Source: Agreia sp. Leaf210
GTDB lineage: Bacteria > Actinomycetota > Actinomycetes > Actinomycetales > Microbacteriaceae
NCBI RefSeq assembly: GCF_001421485.1
Contig: NZ_LMKK01000005.1
Location: forward strand, 1-64,000
Direction: 5' to 3'
DNA: 64,000 nucleotides
The notes beneath the pieces are model-generated. The model was given only the letters and a program-made list of their open reading frames with translations. It was not told the DNA's origin and ran no database searches. A program made the translations under genes and the position numbers. Shown here in pieces: positions 63,802-64,000 of this stretch; the first letter of the stretch is position 1; the number at the start of each line of letters is the position of its first letter.

Positions 63802-64000
63802 ATGGCTTTGCAACGCGTCACGATGAGGCAGGTCGCCGCCCAGGCCGGCGTCGCCCCCATGACCGTGAGCTACACGTACACCCGGCCCGAGCGCGTCGCA
63901 CCCGACACCCGCGCCCGAGTGCTCGCCGCCGCTCAGCACCTCGGCTACGCGGGTCCCGACCCGGTCGCGCGCTCTCTACGCAGCGGAGCGACCGGCAATC
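63802..64000 (+). CDS. LacI family regulator, N-terminal part only
   Basis: 66 codons are visible from ATG 63802 to the window edge. The LacI HTH is obvious: VTMRQVAAQAGVAPMTVSYT then RPERVAPDTRARVLAAAQHL and GYAGPDPVARSLRSGATGN. TAGGGT six bases before the ATG gives the leaderless pattern. It diverges from the MFS gene across a perfect dyad, the likely operator. Confidence 0.9.
   Translation, partial: MALQRVTMRQVAAQAGVAPMTVSYTYTRPERVAPDTRARVLAAAQHLGYAGPDPVARSLRSGATGN

Overview
The window is high-GC DNA (roughly two thirds G+C) from an actinobacterium, most likely a member of the Microbacteriaceae. This rests on three things: the conserved order pmt / rsmI - metG - tatD - rsmA - ispE known from Actinobacteria, actinobacterial families (DUF222 protein, MmpL/YdfJ-type RND, DUF1906 protein, MmyB-type regulator), and many genes with a TANNNT box 6-7 nt before the start codon, as in leaderless actinobacterial mRNAs. 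The genus cannot be resolved. The window looks chromosomal: there is no IS, prophage or CRISPR array, one tRNA, and no gene-free stretch over 300 bases.

1-8.4 kb: the edge of a DUF222 gene, a LysM lipoprotein and a siderophore-interacting flavoreductase behind an iron box, then a six-gene minus-strand operon (MFS, DhaK-DhaL kinase, RpiB-like, TIM-like, xylose-isomerase-like, ApnO-like). Together these read as a D-apionate pathway: apionate uptake, oxidoisomerisation, decarboxylation to L-erythrulose, phosphorylation, and two isomerisations to D-erythrose 4-phosphate. The apnO frame has no stop codon and runs through an intrinsic terminator into the flavoreductase.

8.4-25 kb: TetR with an MmpL-type exporter, GntR with cardiolipin synthase, a lone histidine ammonia-lyase with a divergent IclR regulator, TetR with a divergent MDR oxidoreductase, a histidine phosphatase with nnrD, a stand-alone 5'-3' exonuclease, a Tat-exported DUF1906 protein, tRNA-Gln, MarR, and a secreted lysozyme-like protein.

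25-45 kb: argG, an ABC-F ATPase, an M20 peptidase, apt, a small hydrolase, ispE, a nucleoside uptake operon (BMP lipoprotein, ATPase, two permeases, nucleoside hydrolase) lying between ispE and rsmA, then rsmA-tatD-metG-rsmI, and divergently gtrA-like, pmt and a YeiH-like transporter.

45-54.5 kb: an SMR guanidinium exporter under a guanidine-III riboswitch, an MmyB-type regulator and SDR, an MFS transporter, L-serine dehydratase, a MOSC protein, a reduced rhodanese-like ORF overlapping a DeoR regulator, and galTK.

54.5-64 kb: a minus-strand run of cysteine-synthase-like enzyme, flavin monooxygenase, an ammonia-lyase homologue that has lost the MIO-forming glycine, aldo/keto reductase and thioredoxin-domain protein. 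This is the best candidate for an undescribed pathway. It is followed by a patatin-like protein, a left-handed beta-helix protein, an MFS transporter and the start of a divergent LacI regulator.
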